Under the pieces are notes generated by a model. The model made no database searches. It worked only from the letters and a program-made list of their open reading frames with translations, and was not told the origin of the DNA. A stretch of DNA of 64,000 nucleotides from Terribacillus saccharophilus (GTDB lineage Bacteria; Bacillota; Bacilli; Bacillales; Amphibacillaceae), in contig FOCD01000001.1 in the NCBI GenBank assembly GCA_900110015.1, positions 978,237 through 1,042,236 on the forward strand, read 5' to 3'. The stretch's first letter is position 1. Every line of letters starts with the position of its first letter. A program made the position numbers and the translations under genes. Of the stretch, positions 10,367 to 19,110 are shown piece by piece.

Positions 10367-12089
10367 ATTTCAAGAGACGTTTAACTGACTCTTTCATATT
10401 TGGAAGCTCTATTTTCCCGGTAGAGAAGAATTCTTTTATTAGATATTCAGTGTATTTTACAGCTTGCTGGTAGGAAATTTTCCCAGGCAGCGGCGCCATA
10501 TCCTCAATTACCACATCGATTATTGCTGGTTTATCAGACAGGAATGCTTGTTTGATGCTCGTTTCCAAGTCTTCAAACTTCTCAACTCGGTAGCCTTCTC
10601 CTCCACAGGATTGAGCGAATTGAGCGAAGTTCATCTCTCCCATATCAATTCCGTAGTTGGAGGAACCAATCGTCGCTTGTTCAAATTTGATCAAGCCAAG
10701 CTGGCTGTTATTAAGAACAATCACTTTCACTGGCAGGTCATATTTAACCGCGGTGACAAAGTCCTGCATATTCATGCTAAAGCCGCCGTCCCCGCATATA
10801 GCGATTGCCTGCTTATCTGGATATGCCATCTTCGCTGCTATGGCACCTGGCAATCCGCAGCCCATCGTAGCAAGTCGACCCGATACAACAAAATCCTGTT
10901 GGGTCAAAGGCAGATATCGCGTAGTCCAAACAGTTACATTTCCTACATCAGAAGAAATGACGGCGTCTTTGTCCATATTCTTTTCTAAAGCATACATAAT
11001 TTGCGGAGGCTGTATTGGTGATTCCTCTCTTTTCTTTTGCACTTGAAGCTGTGTATGCCATTCCTTCATTTTAGCTTGATATTTTTCGATGTAAGAAGTC
11101 TCTACCTTTTCCTCGGTGATTGTAGTTAATTCCTCCAGCACTTCTTTGGCATCTCCTGGCAACCCCACTTCTACAGGATAGATACTTCCGATGGCGCTAG
11201 CTCTATTATCAATCTGAATTGCAGGTAAGTTATCCGGTAAGAACGAACGATATGGGAAGCTGGTCCCTACAAGCAGCAGCAAATCCGCCTCATTAATCGC
11301 TTCATAAGATGGCGTTGTCCCAATCTGTCCATGCTGTCCCAAGTTATAACTGTGATGATCCGGAATAATTCCTTTACCTAGCAGGCTGAGAATAATCGGG
11401 GATTTGATATGCTCCGCAAATGTAAGCAGCTCAGTACGAGCATGCTTAGCTCCTTTTCCCGCTAATATTATTGGTTTTTTCGCCTTATTAATCAGTTTGA
11501 CTGCTTCCTGTAGATCTTGCTTAGCAGGAGCAATTTGGGGACGTGCATAGTTAGCAGACGTTTTACCGGGCTTTTCAGGATGCTTCTCAGCAAACAAATC
11601 ATCCGATACTACAAGTACACTGACACCTGAGTTAGCATATGCTTCCCGAATAGCTTGATTCAAAAGATCTGGCAGTTGTTCGAACGATTCTGCTCTTTCA
11701 TTGAAAACAGCAACGTCTTCAAACATTTGTTCCAGTTTAACTTCCTGGAAAGCACCCGTCCCGAGCTCATTGGTAGGTACTTGTCCGACAATAGCAAGTA
11801 CAGGTGCTTTATCTTCACGCGCATCGTATAAGCCGTTCAGCAAATGGACCGCTCCTGGTCCCGCAATCGACAAACAGACCCCAAGCTTACCTGTAAGCTT
11901 GGCATAGGCAGCAGCAGCAAGTGCTCCCGCTTCCTCATGACGGACTTGAATGAACTTAAGTTCGTCCTCCTTCTTATGTAAATCACTGATGAATTCGTTA
12001 ACCGAATCGCCTGGGATGCCGTAAATATGGTCTACACCCCAATCGACTAATTGATCAGCAAGGACTGCTCCAGTTCTTCTTTCAAACAT
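10365..12089 (-). CDS. ydaP: Thiamine-diphosphate enzyme, pyruvate oxidase type (YdaP-like)
   Basis: The 574 residues have the three-domain layout of the acetolactate synthase / pyruvate oxidase family: PYR domain with catalytic Glu52 in RHEEAGA, a central FAD-binding domain, and a PP domain with the TPP motif from GDGG (433) to NN (460-461). The best match by length and sequence is B. subtilis YdaP, annotated as pyruvate oxidase. The reaction is probably oxidative decarboxylation of pyruvate to acetate or acetyl phosphate, but this subfamily has other possible substrates. ATG 12089 has GGGAG 8 bp upstream. Confidence 0.85.
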   Translation of the reverse strand: MFERRTGAVLADQLVDWGVDHIYGIPGDSVNEFISDLHKKEDELKFIQVRHEEAGALAAAAYAKLTGKLGVCLSIAGPGAVHLLNGLYDAREDKAPVLAIVGQVPTNELGTGAFQEVKLEQMFEDVAVFNERAESFEQLPDLLNQAIREAYANSGVSVLVVSDDLFAEKHPEKPGKTSANYARPQIAPAKQDLQEAVKLINKAKKPIILAGKGAKHARTELLTFAEHIKSPIILSLLGKGIIPDHHSYNLGQHGQIGTTPSYEAINEADLLLLVGTSFPYRSFLPDNLPAIQIDNRASAIGSIYPVEVGLPGDAKEVLEELTTITEEKVETSYIEKYQAKMKEWHTQLQVQKKREESPIQPPQIMYALEKNMDKDAVISSDVGNVTVWTTRYLPLTQQDFVVSGRLATMGCGLPGAIAAKMAYPDKQAIAICGDGGFSMNMQDFVTAVKYDLPVKVIVLNNSQLGLIKFEQATIGSSNYGIDMGEMNFAQFAQSCGGEGYRVEKFEDLETSIKQAFLSDKPAIIDVVIEDMAPLPGKISYQQAVKYTEYLIKEFFSTGKIELPNMKESVKRLLK

Positions 12090-12147
12090 AATAACATCTC
12101 CCGTTTCAAATTTTTCCTCCTAATGTATGTAACCTTTTTTGGGCATA

Positions 12148-12182
12148 TAAAAACCCAAACAGTCCAACTGTTTGGGTTTAAA
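12148..12182. terminator. Terminator downstream of ktrC
   Basis: AAACCCAAACAGT/ACTGTTTGGGTTT forms a perfect stem; on the minus strand it ends the ktrC transcript just before the ydaP start. Confidence 0.8.
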
Positions 12183-12185
12183 AGT

Positions 12186-12848
12186 TCATTCATCTGCTAA
12201 TGAGCGCTCAAAACGCGCTAGATCACGATCCGCACCAATTACGATCAGCACATCTTCTGTACCGAGTTCTGCATCCGGTGAAGGGCTCACGTTAATCTCA
12301 TTTGCCTGCTTGATAGCAACTACGTTACAACCATATGCAGCACGGATGTCCAGTTCTATCAGGGACCTGCCAGCCATTTTCTTGCCGGCACGCACTTCCA
12401 CGATGCTATGCTCATCACTAAGTTCCAAGTAATCAAGAATGTTATTGCTAATAATTTTATGGGCTATTCTTCTTCCCATATCACGTTCTGGATGGACTAC
12501 GTGATCGGCACCTATTTTACTCAGTACTTTTTCATGGTAATCATTTTGAGCTTTGACAGTTATTTTTTTTATGCCAAGTTCTTTTAGCATGAGTGTTGTC
12601 AGGATACTCGCTTGGATATTCTCACCGATTGCCACAATCACATGCTCGATATTACGGATCCCCAGCTCTTTTAATACCTGTTCATCCGTCGTATCCGCGA
12701 TAACAGCATGAGATGCAATATTACGGAATTCATTTACCTTATCTTCTTCGATATCAATTGCCAGCACATTGAAACCTTCTCGGCTCAATTCCATGCAGAT
12801 ACTGCCTCCGAAGCGGCCTAATCCGATTACTGCAAATTCTCTTTTCAT
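12186..12848 (-). CDS. ktrC: Potassium uptake regulator KtrC (RCK/TrkA protein)
   Basis: A 220-residue cytoplasmic gating subunit of a Ktr potassium channel. The RCK-N domain has the nucleotide motif GLGRFGGS at 9-16 followed by Asp/Glu at the end of beta 2 (IDIEED), which fits ATP/ADP sensing. The RCK-C domain (about 135-220) is the site where c-di-AMP binds in the family. Its likely membrane partner is the KtrD homologue at 50751-52115. Gene order after rnjA matches B. subtilis. Confidence 0.92.
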   Translation of the reverse strand: MKREFAVIGLGRFGGSICMELSREGFNVLAIDIEEDKVNEFRNIASHAVIADTTDEQVLKELGIRNIEHVIVAIGENIQASILTTLMLKELGIKKITVKAQNDYHEKVLSKIGADHVVHPERDMGRRIAHKIISNNILDYLELSDEHSIVEVRAGKKMAGRSLIELDIRAAYGCNVVAIKQANEINVSPSPDAELGTEDVLIVIGADRDLARFERSLADE

Positions 12849-12909
12849 CGTACTTCCTCCACTATTCCATAAACTAATCTTAGTCTATCACAAACAGTCA
12901 AGGGTTGTA

Positions 12910-13923
12910 TTATTTCTTTCCTTTTACATATTCTGCATCGAATAGGAACATCCGCATGACAAGTATTAGAGAAGGAATTAACATGAGCAAGCCTCCACCG
13001 AAGGCAAGCAGCAGAGCTGTTCCCATTTCCGGAAGTGTTGCATCGGCCGCCACTTGGATTTGATCATACAGTATATACGGCATATGGCCGATACCATAAC
13101 CGAGAAGAGCGAAAAAGAATTGCAGCATCACACAAATGAAGGAAAGACCGTAGTTCTTTTCTTTGTACATGAAATAAACTGCGCCCAAAAAGAATAGAAC
13201 GGAAAGGCCAAACATCCACCATAAATCAAGCATATTATTATAATGTTCTGGATTCTGTCTGCTGATCGCAATAAATGCCGTCAAACTAGCAATAATCTGC
13301 GGAGCTGACCAGAAAAGAGCATACGACCGCAATATTTTACGTGCAGGTTCATCACCAGCTTTGTTCGCGTAGTAAGTCAGGAAATTAGCACTGATATACA
13401 GCACAGAAACAATAGCTAAGAATACAACCGCCCAAGAGAACGGGTTTGTGAGCAGCTCCGTATAACGTAAATGTATGCTGCCACCCTCCTCACGTAAAAA
13501 ACCACCTTCTGAGATTGTCAGTCCTGTTGAAATGGCAGCTGGTATAAGCAGCCCACTTGCACCATAAAGAAAAGTGTAAAGCAAGCTACTGCGAGAACCA
13601 TAATTTTCAAACGCGTAGAAGGATCCCCTAATACCAATTAGAACAAGAATTATCGATCCTGGTATAAGCATAGCAGATCCGTAATAATAACCGGCATCTG
13701 GAAAGAAACCTGCCAATCCGTAGTAAAAGAAGATAAAGAATACGTTGGTGATTTCCCAGACAGGAGATAGATAGCGTGCAATTAAACGGTTTAAAATATG
13801 ATCTTTCTTCGTCTGCTTGGCGTAATAAGCAAAGAAACCAGCACCAAAATCAATCGATGCGATAATCAGATAGGCAAAGAGGAAAAACCATAAAGCTGAC
13901 AGTCCTAATACTTCGTAGCTCAC
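12910..13923 (-). CDS. cydB: Cytochrome bd-type quinol oxidase subunit II (YthB-like)
   Basis: An integral membrane protein of 337 residues with about eight or nine hydrophobic helices, matching the CydB family in its first segment (WFFLFAYLIIASIDFGAGFF). Together with CydA it forms a terminal oxidase that reduces oxygen with quinol electrons. The start overlaps the cydA stop in ATGA. Sequence resembles the YthAB type of Bacillus rather than the E. coli type. It is the second gene of a two-gene operon with no cydDC following. Confidence 0.88.
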   Translation of the reverse strand: MSYEVLGLSALWFFLFAYLIIASIDFGAGFFAYYAKQTKKDHILNRLIARYLSPVWEITNVFFIFFYYGLAGFFPDAGYYYGSAMLIPGSIILVLIGIRGSFYAFENYGSRSSLLYTFLYGASGLLIPAAISTGLTISEGGFLREEGGSIHLRYTELLTNPFSWAVVFLAIVSVLYISANFLTYYANKAGDEPARKILRSYALFWSAPQIIASLTAFIAISRQNPEHYNNMLDLWWMFGLSVLFFLGAVYFMYKEKNYGLSFICVMLQFFFALLGYGIGHMPYILYDQIQVAADATLPEMGTALLLAFGGGLLMLIPSLILVMRMFLFDAEYVKGKK

Positions 13924-15275
13924 CTCTGATCACCTCCAAACAATGTATCTGGAAACCGCTGCTCCCATTCTTTCTGTATAGGATTTTTCTTATACAGTCT
14001 GACAAGTATAAGCGTGACGAATGTTCCAAGCAGCACATACAGAACAAGGAACATTGCAAAGGCGTAATGTACATAAGGGGAAGAAACTGCACCTTCAGCA
14101 ACCCTCAAGTATCCTCTCATGATCCACGGCTGCCTCCCTACCTCGGCAAAAATCCATCCGAATTCGAGAGCGAGCATCGCAAATGGTGCATTCACTACAA
14201 TTGCGCGTAATAACCATTTGTTATATTGGTCCCTTTTCTTCCAAAACATGAACACAAGAAATAGCATACTGATCATGATGCTATAAGCGCCAAGTGTGAC
14301 CATCAAATCGAACATATAATGGATCCACAGAGGAGGTATCAGGTCGGCATCAACCTTATCCAAACCGGTTACTTCACTATTGAAATCCCCGAAGGATAAG
14401 AAGCTGAGTATTTTCGGCAGATGGATCGCTCCTTTGATTTCATTGTCATCCGTTAATCTTCCGAAGAGGATCAGATCTGCACCTTTCTCTGTTTCAAAAT
14501 GCCATTCTGCTGCTGCTAGCTTTTCCGGCTGATAAGATGCTAAGAATTTAGCGGAAGTATCTCCTGCGATGGCTGTGAATATGGAAAAGACCAATGTAAC
14601 AATCATCGTTAGTTTCAATGCTTTCTTATAGTAATTGTTATTGCCGTATTTCAAAATGAAAAATGCTGTTAACGCTGCAAGAATGGCGCCACACGTCATA
14701 TACGAAGAAGTCAGCACGTGGAAGACTTTCGATGGTGTGGCCGGATTGAGTATAGCCTTCAGTGGCTCGACAGACGTGATTGTCCTGCCAGCAAGCGTAA
14801 AGCCTTGCGGCGTATTCATGAAGGCATTCACACTAGTAATAAAAACTGCACTTAATCCCCCACCTATAATGACCGGCAAGGAAAGATACCAGTGTGTGTA
14901 TCGTCCTTTAAAACGGTCCCACGTATAAATATAAGCGCCAAGAAAAATAGCTTCAAAGAAGAACGCAAAAGTCTCCATGAAAAGCGGAAGACTGATGACA
15001 TGACCTGCAATTTGCATAAATGTTGGCCACAGAAGAAAGAGTTGAAGACCAATTGCTGTACCAGTTACTACTCCGACAGCTACAATGATGACGAATCCTC
15101 GCGTCCATCGTCTCGCGAGTAAGATATAACTCGGATCTCGCTTCCGGATACCAACATACTCGGCAGCACTGATCAACAATGGAACACCAACACCGATAGT
15201 CGCGAAGATAATATGGAAGACGAGCGTCATCGAAGTAAGCATACGGGCTAAAATGACACTATCATATGCGAACAA
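13920..15275 (-). CDS. cydA: Cytochrome bd-type quinol oxidase subunit I (YthA-like)
   Basis: A 451-residue membrane protein that carries the hemes of a bd-type oxidase. The first helix contains TLVFHIIFATIGVG with the conserved heme His. Family segments GRQPW and MIVTLVFS-type helices are present, and the loop between helices is short, as in the YthA/CIO type with a short Q-loop. The start is inferred as TTG 15275 with AGGGA 5 bp upstream; the longest frame reaches 15344 but runs into the terminator of the preceding gene, so it cannot be the true start. It overlaps cydB by 4 bp. Confidence 0.88.
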   Translation of the reverse strand: MFAYDSVILARMLTSMTLVFHIIFATIGVGVPLLISAAEYVGIRKRDPSYILLARRWTRGFVIIVAVGVVTGTAIGLQLFLLWPTFMQIAGHVISLPLFMETFAFFFEAIFLGAYIYTWDRFKGRYTHWYLSLPVIIGGGLSAVFITSVNAFMNTPQGFTLAGRTITSVEPLKAILNPATPSKVFHVLTSSYMTCGAILAALTAFFILKYGNNNYYKKALKLTMIVTLVFSIFTAIAGDTSAKFLASYQPEKLAAAEWHFETEKGADLILFGRLTDDNEIKGAIHLPKILSFLSFGDFNSEVTGLDKVDADLIPPLWIHYMFDLMVTLGAYSIMISMLFLVFMFWKKRDQYNKWLLRAIVVNAPFAMLALEFGWIFAEVGRQPWIMRGYLRVAEGAVSSPYVHYAFAMFLVLYVLLGTFVTLILVRLYKKNPIQKEWEQRFPDTLFGGDQR

Positions 15276-15342
15276 TGTTATCCCTGCTTTCTGTATAGAT
15301 AAATCGCTCCTCTTGTTATGCCCAGAGAAATAAAAATTACCC

Positions 15343-15384
15343 AAAAGAAAGAGCGTATCCCATTAGAGATACGCTCTTTCTTAT
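15343..15384. terminator. Terminator downstream of the ABC exporter pair
   Basis: AAGAAAGAGCGTATC/GATACGCTCTTTCTT with an 8-nt loop; it separates the exporter operon from cydAB on the minus strand. Confidence 0.88.
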
Positions 15385-17201
15385 TTTTCGTCTGATTGGA
15401 ATTGGGTTTTAACCAGTTCATAATACTTACCTCTTGCATCCATCAGCGCCATATGGTTGCCTTGCTCCAAAATACGGCCTTGTTCCAATACGATAATATT
15501 GTCTGCTTCTCTAATTGTAGAAAGCCGGTGGGCAATCATAATAGCTGTACGACCTTGCAGCAAGGTTTTCAATGCATGCTGAATTTTCAGCTCTGTTTCT
15601 GTATCAATGCTGGCTGTTGCTTCATCAAGAATGATGATGCGAGGATCAGCGAGCATAGTACGAGCAAAAGACAGCAGCTGCCTTTCTCCAGCTGACAAGA
15701 TATTGCCTCGTTCTTCTACTTCCGTTTCATAACCATCGGCTAAGCGCTGGATGAAATCATCGGCTCCGACAATACGTGCAGCTTCCCTTACTTGTTCGTC
15801 CGTTGCTTTCGGATTACCAAAACGGATATTTTCCATGATGGTACCTGAAAAGACGAATGTATCTTGTAAGACGACACTGATTTGCTGCCTTACATCCTGA
15901 AGTCTTACATCACGTAAATCCCCACCATCTATTTTCACAGCCCCAGCAGTTGGATCGTAAAATCTGCTGATCAAATTAGCAATAGTCGATTTTCCTGAAC
16001 CAGTATGACCAACGAGTGCAACCGTCTGCCCTGCTTCCATATGCAAATCGATTTCTTGAAGTGCAATCCGATCAGAGTTGTAAGCAAACACAACCTTCTC
16101 AAACCGGATATCTCCTTTTATGTTCGGAAAAGGTTTTGCATTCTTCCGATTCTCTACATTCGGTTCTTCGTCCAGAAACTCAAAAATTCGTTCCGATGAT
16201 GCCATCGCTACAAGCAGCTGATTATATATCTGACCTAAACGGGAGATTGGCTCCCAGAACATTCCTAAGAAGAAAGCAAAAGTAACGAAGGTTCCAATTT
16301 CAATTTGATCCGATAAAATCAAATGAGCACCATATGCGATCAGAATTACTGTACCGACGGCATTACTTAGTTCTACGAAAGGGCCAAAATACGCACTCTT
16401 TTTTGTAGCAATCCGTTCACTTTCGAAGTTATCCCGGTTAAGCGCTTCGAAATAATCTGTGTTTTCCGGCTCCTGAGCATAAGATTGCGTCACACGAATG
16501 CCTTGTATCGCTTCATTTAAATGTGAATTCATTCGTGATTTTTGCATCCTTACTTGCTGCCAGGAACGTCTGATGCTTCTTCTAAGCCTTGTTGAGATGA
16601 AGAACATAAGCGGCAATATGATTAGGACTGCTAATGCCAGTTTCGGACTAAGGAAGAACAAGATGGCTATGATACCGATGAGCATGACAGAATCTGTTAA
16701 CAGATTGATAATTCCATTCGTGAAAAGCTCTTGTAAGGAGTTAATATCATTAAGAACTCGAACAAGAATGGAGCCTGCTGAACGGGTATCGAAAAAACGA
16801 TGCGACAGATGCTGAATATGACTAAACAATGTTTTCCTCAAATCATAAATCACATGCTGTCCGAGGATGTTTACCCCTTTGATTCGCAGTATATTAGCCA
16901 CATAGTTGAGCACATACAGCACTCCGATAACAATTACCAAATAGATAAGGAAGCGGGTGTCTCCTGATGAAATTGCCATATCAATCGCCACTTTACCGAT
17001 AAGTATCGGAATGAGCAGACGGATAATTGTAGAGAGAAGCATCGTAACAATCGATCCTGGCAGCAGTGTTTTGCTGTATGGTTTCATAAAGCCAAGCAGT
17101 CGCCTGATTTGAGCCCAGTCGAAGGGCTTCTCCATCGCCTGATCCTGTGAATAATGAAATCTTTTTGTATGCTTTTTCTTATTATATTGCAGGTTTTCCA
17201 T
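15381..17201 (-). CDS. ABC exporter half-transporter, consensus-Walker B subunit (YfiC-like)
   Basis: A 606-residue fused membrane/ATPase subunit with six predicted helices (about 35-330) and a C-terminal nucleotide-binding domain. Walker A is GHTGSGKS and Walker B is IIILDEAT with the catalytic Glu intact. The ABC signature is LSAGE rather than LSGGQ. With the adjacent 594-aa subunit it forms a heterodimeric exporter. The closest B. subtilis pair by features is YfiB/YfiC, multidrug-type exporters. It lies 12 bp after its partner gene. Confidence 0.88.
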   Translation of the reverse strand: MENLQYNKKKHTKRFHYSQDQAMEKPFDWAQIRRLLGFMKPYSKTLLPGSIVTMLLSTIIRLLIPILIGKVAIDMAISSGDTRFLIYLVIVIGVLYVLNYVANILRIKGVNILGQHVIYDLRKTLFSHIQHLSHRFFDTRSAGSILVRVLNDINSLQELFTNGIINLLTDSVMLIGIIAILFFLSPKLALAVLIILPLMFFISTRLRRSIRRSWQQVRMQKSRMNSHLNEAIQGIRVTQSYAQEPENTDYFEALNRDNFESERIATKKSAYFGPFVELSNAVGTVILIAYGAHLILSDQIEIGTFVTFAFFLGMFWEPISRLGQIYNQLLVAMASSERIFEFLDEEPNVENRKNAKPFPNIKGDIRFEKVVFAYNSDRIALQEIDLHMEAGQTVALVGHTGSGKSTIANLISRFYDPTAGAVKIDGGDLRDVRLQDVRQQISVVLQDTFVFSGTIMENIRFGNPKATDEQVREAARIVGADDFIQRLADGYETEVEERGNILSAGERQLLSFARTMLADPRIIILDEATASIDTETELKIQHALKTLLQGRTAIMIAHRLSTIREADNIIVLEQGRILEQGNHMALMDARGKYYELVKTQFQSDEK

Positions 17202-17213
17202 AGGCTCGCCTCC

Positions 17214-18998
17214 TTACTGCGCTGAGCGCATGATTGCTTTTTGATCTTGATATTGAATATCGTAGATACGCTGGTATAAGCCACCGTTTCGCAGCAGGAA
17301 ATCATGTGTGCCCCGTTCAGCAATCTCTCCTTCATCCAATACAAGAATTTCATCAGCATGCTTAACGGATGATATTCGATGCGCAATAATGAATGTTGTA
17401 CGGTTTTTCATTACTTCCTTCAGTGCTTTTTGTATTTTAACTTCTGTCTGCATATCAACTGCACTCGTCGCGTCATCCAAAATCAAGATGCTAGGGTCGA
17501 TCAGCAGTGCTCGTGCGATTGCGATACGCTGCTTCTGCCCTCCGGACAGACCCATTCCCCGTTCACCAAGCAGTGTGTCATACTGATTCGGCAATTCCAT
17601 GATAAAGTCATGGGCCTGGGCACGTTTGGCTGCATCCACTATTTGGTCGAAGCTGACATTATCAGGATTTCCGTATGCAATATTCTCTTTAATCGTCGTC
17701 GAGAAGAGGAATGCTTCTTGTAAGACAAAGCCGATGTGCTGTCTAAGCGTTCTTAGATTATAATCCTGTACAGGCTTGCCATCTATGTAGATATCGCCTG
17801 ATGTAGGTTCATAAAAACGGGTCATCAGCTGGGTTATACTCGTCTTTCCTGATCCTGTTCCGCCCACGAGACCTATTATTTTTCCAGGTGGTGCATCGAA
17901 GCTGATTTCCTTCAGTGCCATGTCGTCATCCTTGGCATATTGAAGTGAAACCCTATCAAACGTTACATGCCCACTTATCTGTCTCGTACCGATTGGCTGT
18001 TCCAGCTGTTTAATATCCTCTTTTGCTTCAAGAACTTCCAGCAGCCTTTCCCCTGAAGCCTTTGCTTGAGAAAACATATTGATAATGAAGCCAAGATTCG
18101 AGAGCGGGCCGAGGATATAGGAGACAAGACTGAAGAATGCGACAAGAGCGCCTAATTCAAGCTGCCCAGAAATCACCAGATATCCTCCATAAGAGATGAG
18201 AACAACCATACAAATATTGCCGATCAATTCCATGAGTGGGAAGAACTTTGCCCACACCTTGGATGTGAAAATATAGTTATCACGATATGTGGAATTATTA
18301 TCTGTGAATCGATCAATCTCAAAATCCTCACGCGATAAAGATTTAACTGTATTCATTCCGCTAATATTTTCTTGCACCCGAGTATTTAGCACACCTAATG
18401 AAGTTCTGATATTACGGAAAGCAGGATGCACACGCCGGTCGAAACGATAGACAACCACCGCTAAAAACGGCATGGAAACCATCGTAACAAGCGCAAGCGG
18501 AATCGAATAGGCGAACATAACAGCAAGGCTAATTACGATCAGCAAGACAACGCGCAGGAATTGCCCTACTCCTGCCGACAAGAAAAAACGGATACCCTCT
18601 ACATCCGCGGTCAGCCTGGACATTAAATCTCCCGTGCGGGCATTATCATAATACGTAAAGCTCAGTCTTTGCAGCTTTTGGTAAAGACTGTTCCGCATCC
18701 GGAAAACAGTTTGAACTCCGAATAAATCCCCTAAATACTGCTGCAGGAAATTGGCAATCCCCTTAATGATCATTAATATGACGAATCCAGCTGAGATAAT
18801 CGGAATAAGATTATACTGATTACCTAGAACTACGTCATCAATCGTAATTTGCAATATTATTGGATAGACAACCGTGATGGCCGTGACAATGGCGATGAAT
18901 AGAAGCGATAAGTAGAAGTTGCGCCGGTATGGCCAATAAAAGTCCTTCAATTTCTTGAATATGTGCAAACCCTTCTCCCCCTCCAAGATTAGTCGCAT
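17214..18998 (-). CDS. ABC exporter half-transporter, degenerate-site subunit (YfiB-like)
   Basis: A 594-residue half-transporter with six N-terminal helices and one ATPase domain. Walker A is GGTGSGKT and the signature LSGGQ is canonical, but Walker B reads LILDDAT, so Asp replaces the catalytic Glu. Paired with the LSAGE signature of the neighbour, this makes one degenerate and one active ATP site, as known for BmrCD, LmrCD and TM287/288. It is the first gene of the two-gene operon. The cargo is not known from sequence. Confidence 0.88.
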   Translation of the reverse strand: MRLILEGEKGLHIFKKLKDFYWPYRRNFYLSLLFIAIVTAITVVYPIILQITIDDVVLGNQYNLIPIISAGFVILMIIKGIANFLQQYLGDLFGVQTVFRMRNSLYQKLQRLSFTYYDNARTGDLMSRLTADVEGIRFFLSAGVGQFLRVVLLIVISLAVMFAYSIPLALVTMVSMPFLAVVVYRFDRRVHPAFRNIRTSLGVLNTRVQENISGMNTVKSLSREDFEIDRFTDNNSTYRDNYIFTSKVWAKFFPLMELIGNICMVVLISYGGYLVISGQLELGALVAFFSLVSYILGPLSNLGFIINMFSQAKASGERLLEVLEAKEDIKQLEQPIGTRQISGHVTFDRVSLQYAKDDDMALKEISFDAPPGKIIGLVGGTGSGKTSITQLMTRFYEPTSGDIYIDGKPVQDYNLRTLRQHIGFVLQEAFLFSTTIKENIAYGNPDNVSFDQIVDAAKRAQAHDFIMELPNQYDTLLGERGMGLSGGQKQRIAIARALLIDPSILILDDATSAVDMQTEVKIQKALKEVMKNRTTFIIAHRISSVKHADEILVLDEGEIAERGTHDFLLRNGGLYQRIYDIQYQDQKAIMRSAQ

Positions 18999-19075
18999 GT
19001 TCTAATATATCGGGTTCCGAACTAATTTACCAGCTTAAATTAACGATTATTTAAAAAAGTTTGAATTTATGTTAA

Positions 19076-19110
19076 ATAAAAAAAGCATCGTTTACACGAT
19101 GCTTCGATAA
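19076..19110. terminator. Terminator at the end of the AlaX-like gene
   Basis: AAGCATCG/CGATGCTT followed by a T run on the minus strand; it overlaps the last codons of the gene. Confidence 0.85.

Noticed and set aside
15276..15344. N-terminal extension of CydA to 15344
   Set aside because: It would place the start codon within the termin­ator of the preceding operon; TTG 15275 has a ribosome binding site.
15381..18998. Assignment of the ABC pair as CydDC
   Set aside because: The order, separating terminator and asymmetric motifs fit YfiBC-type exporters better.
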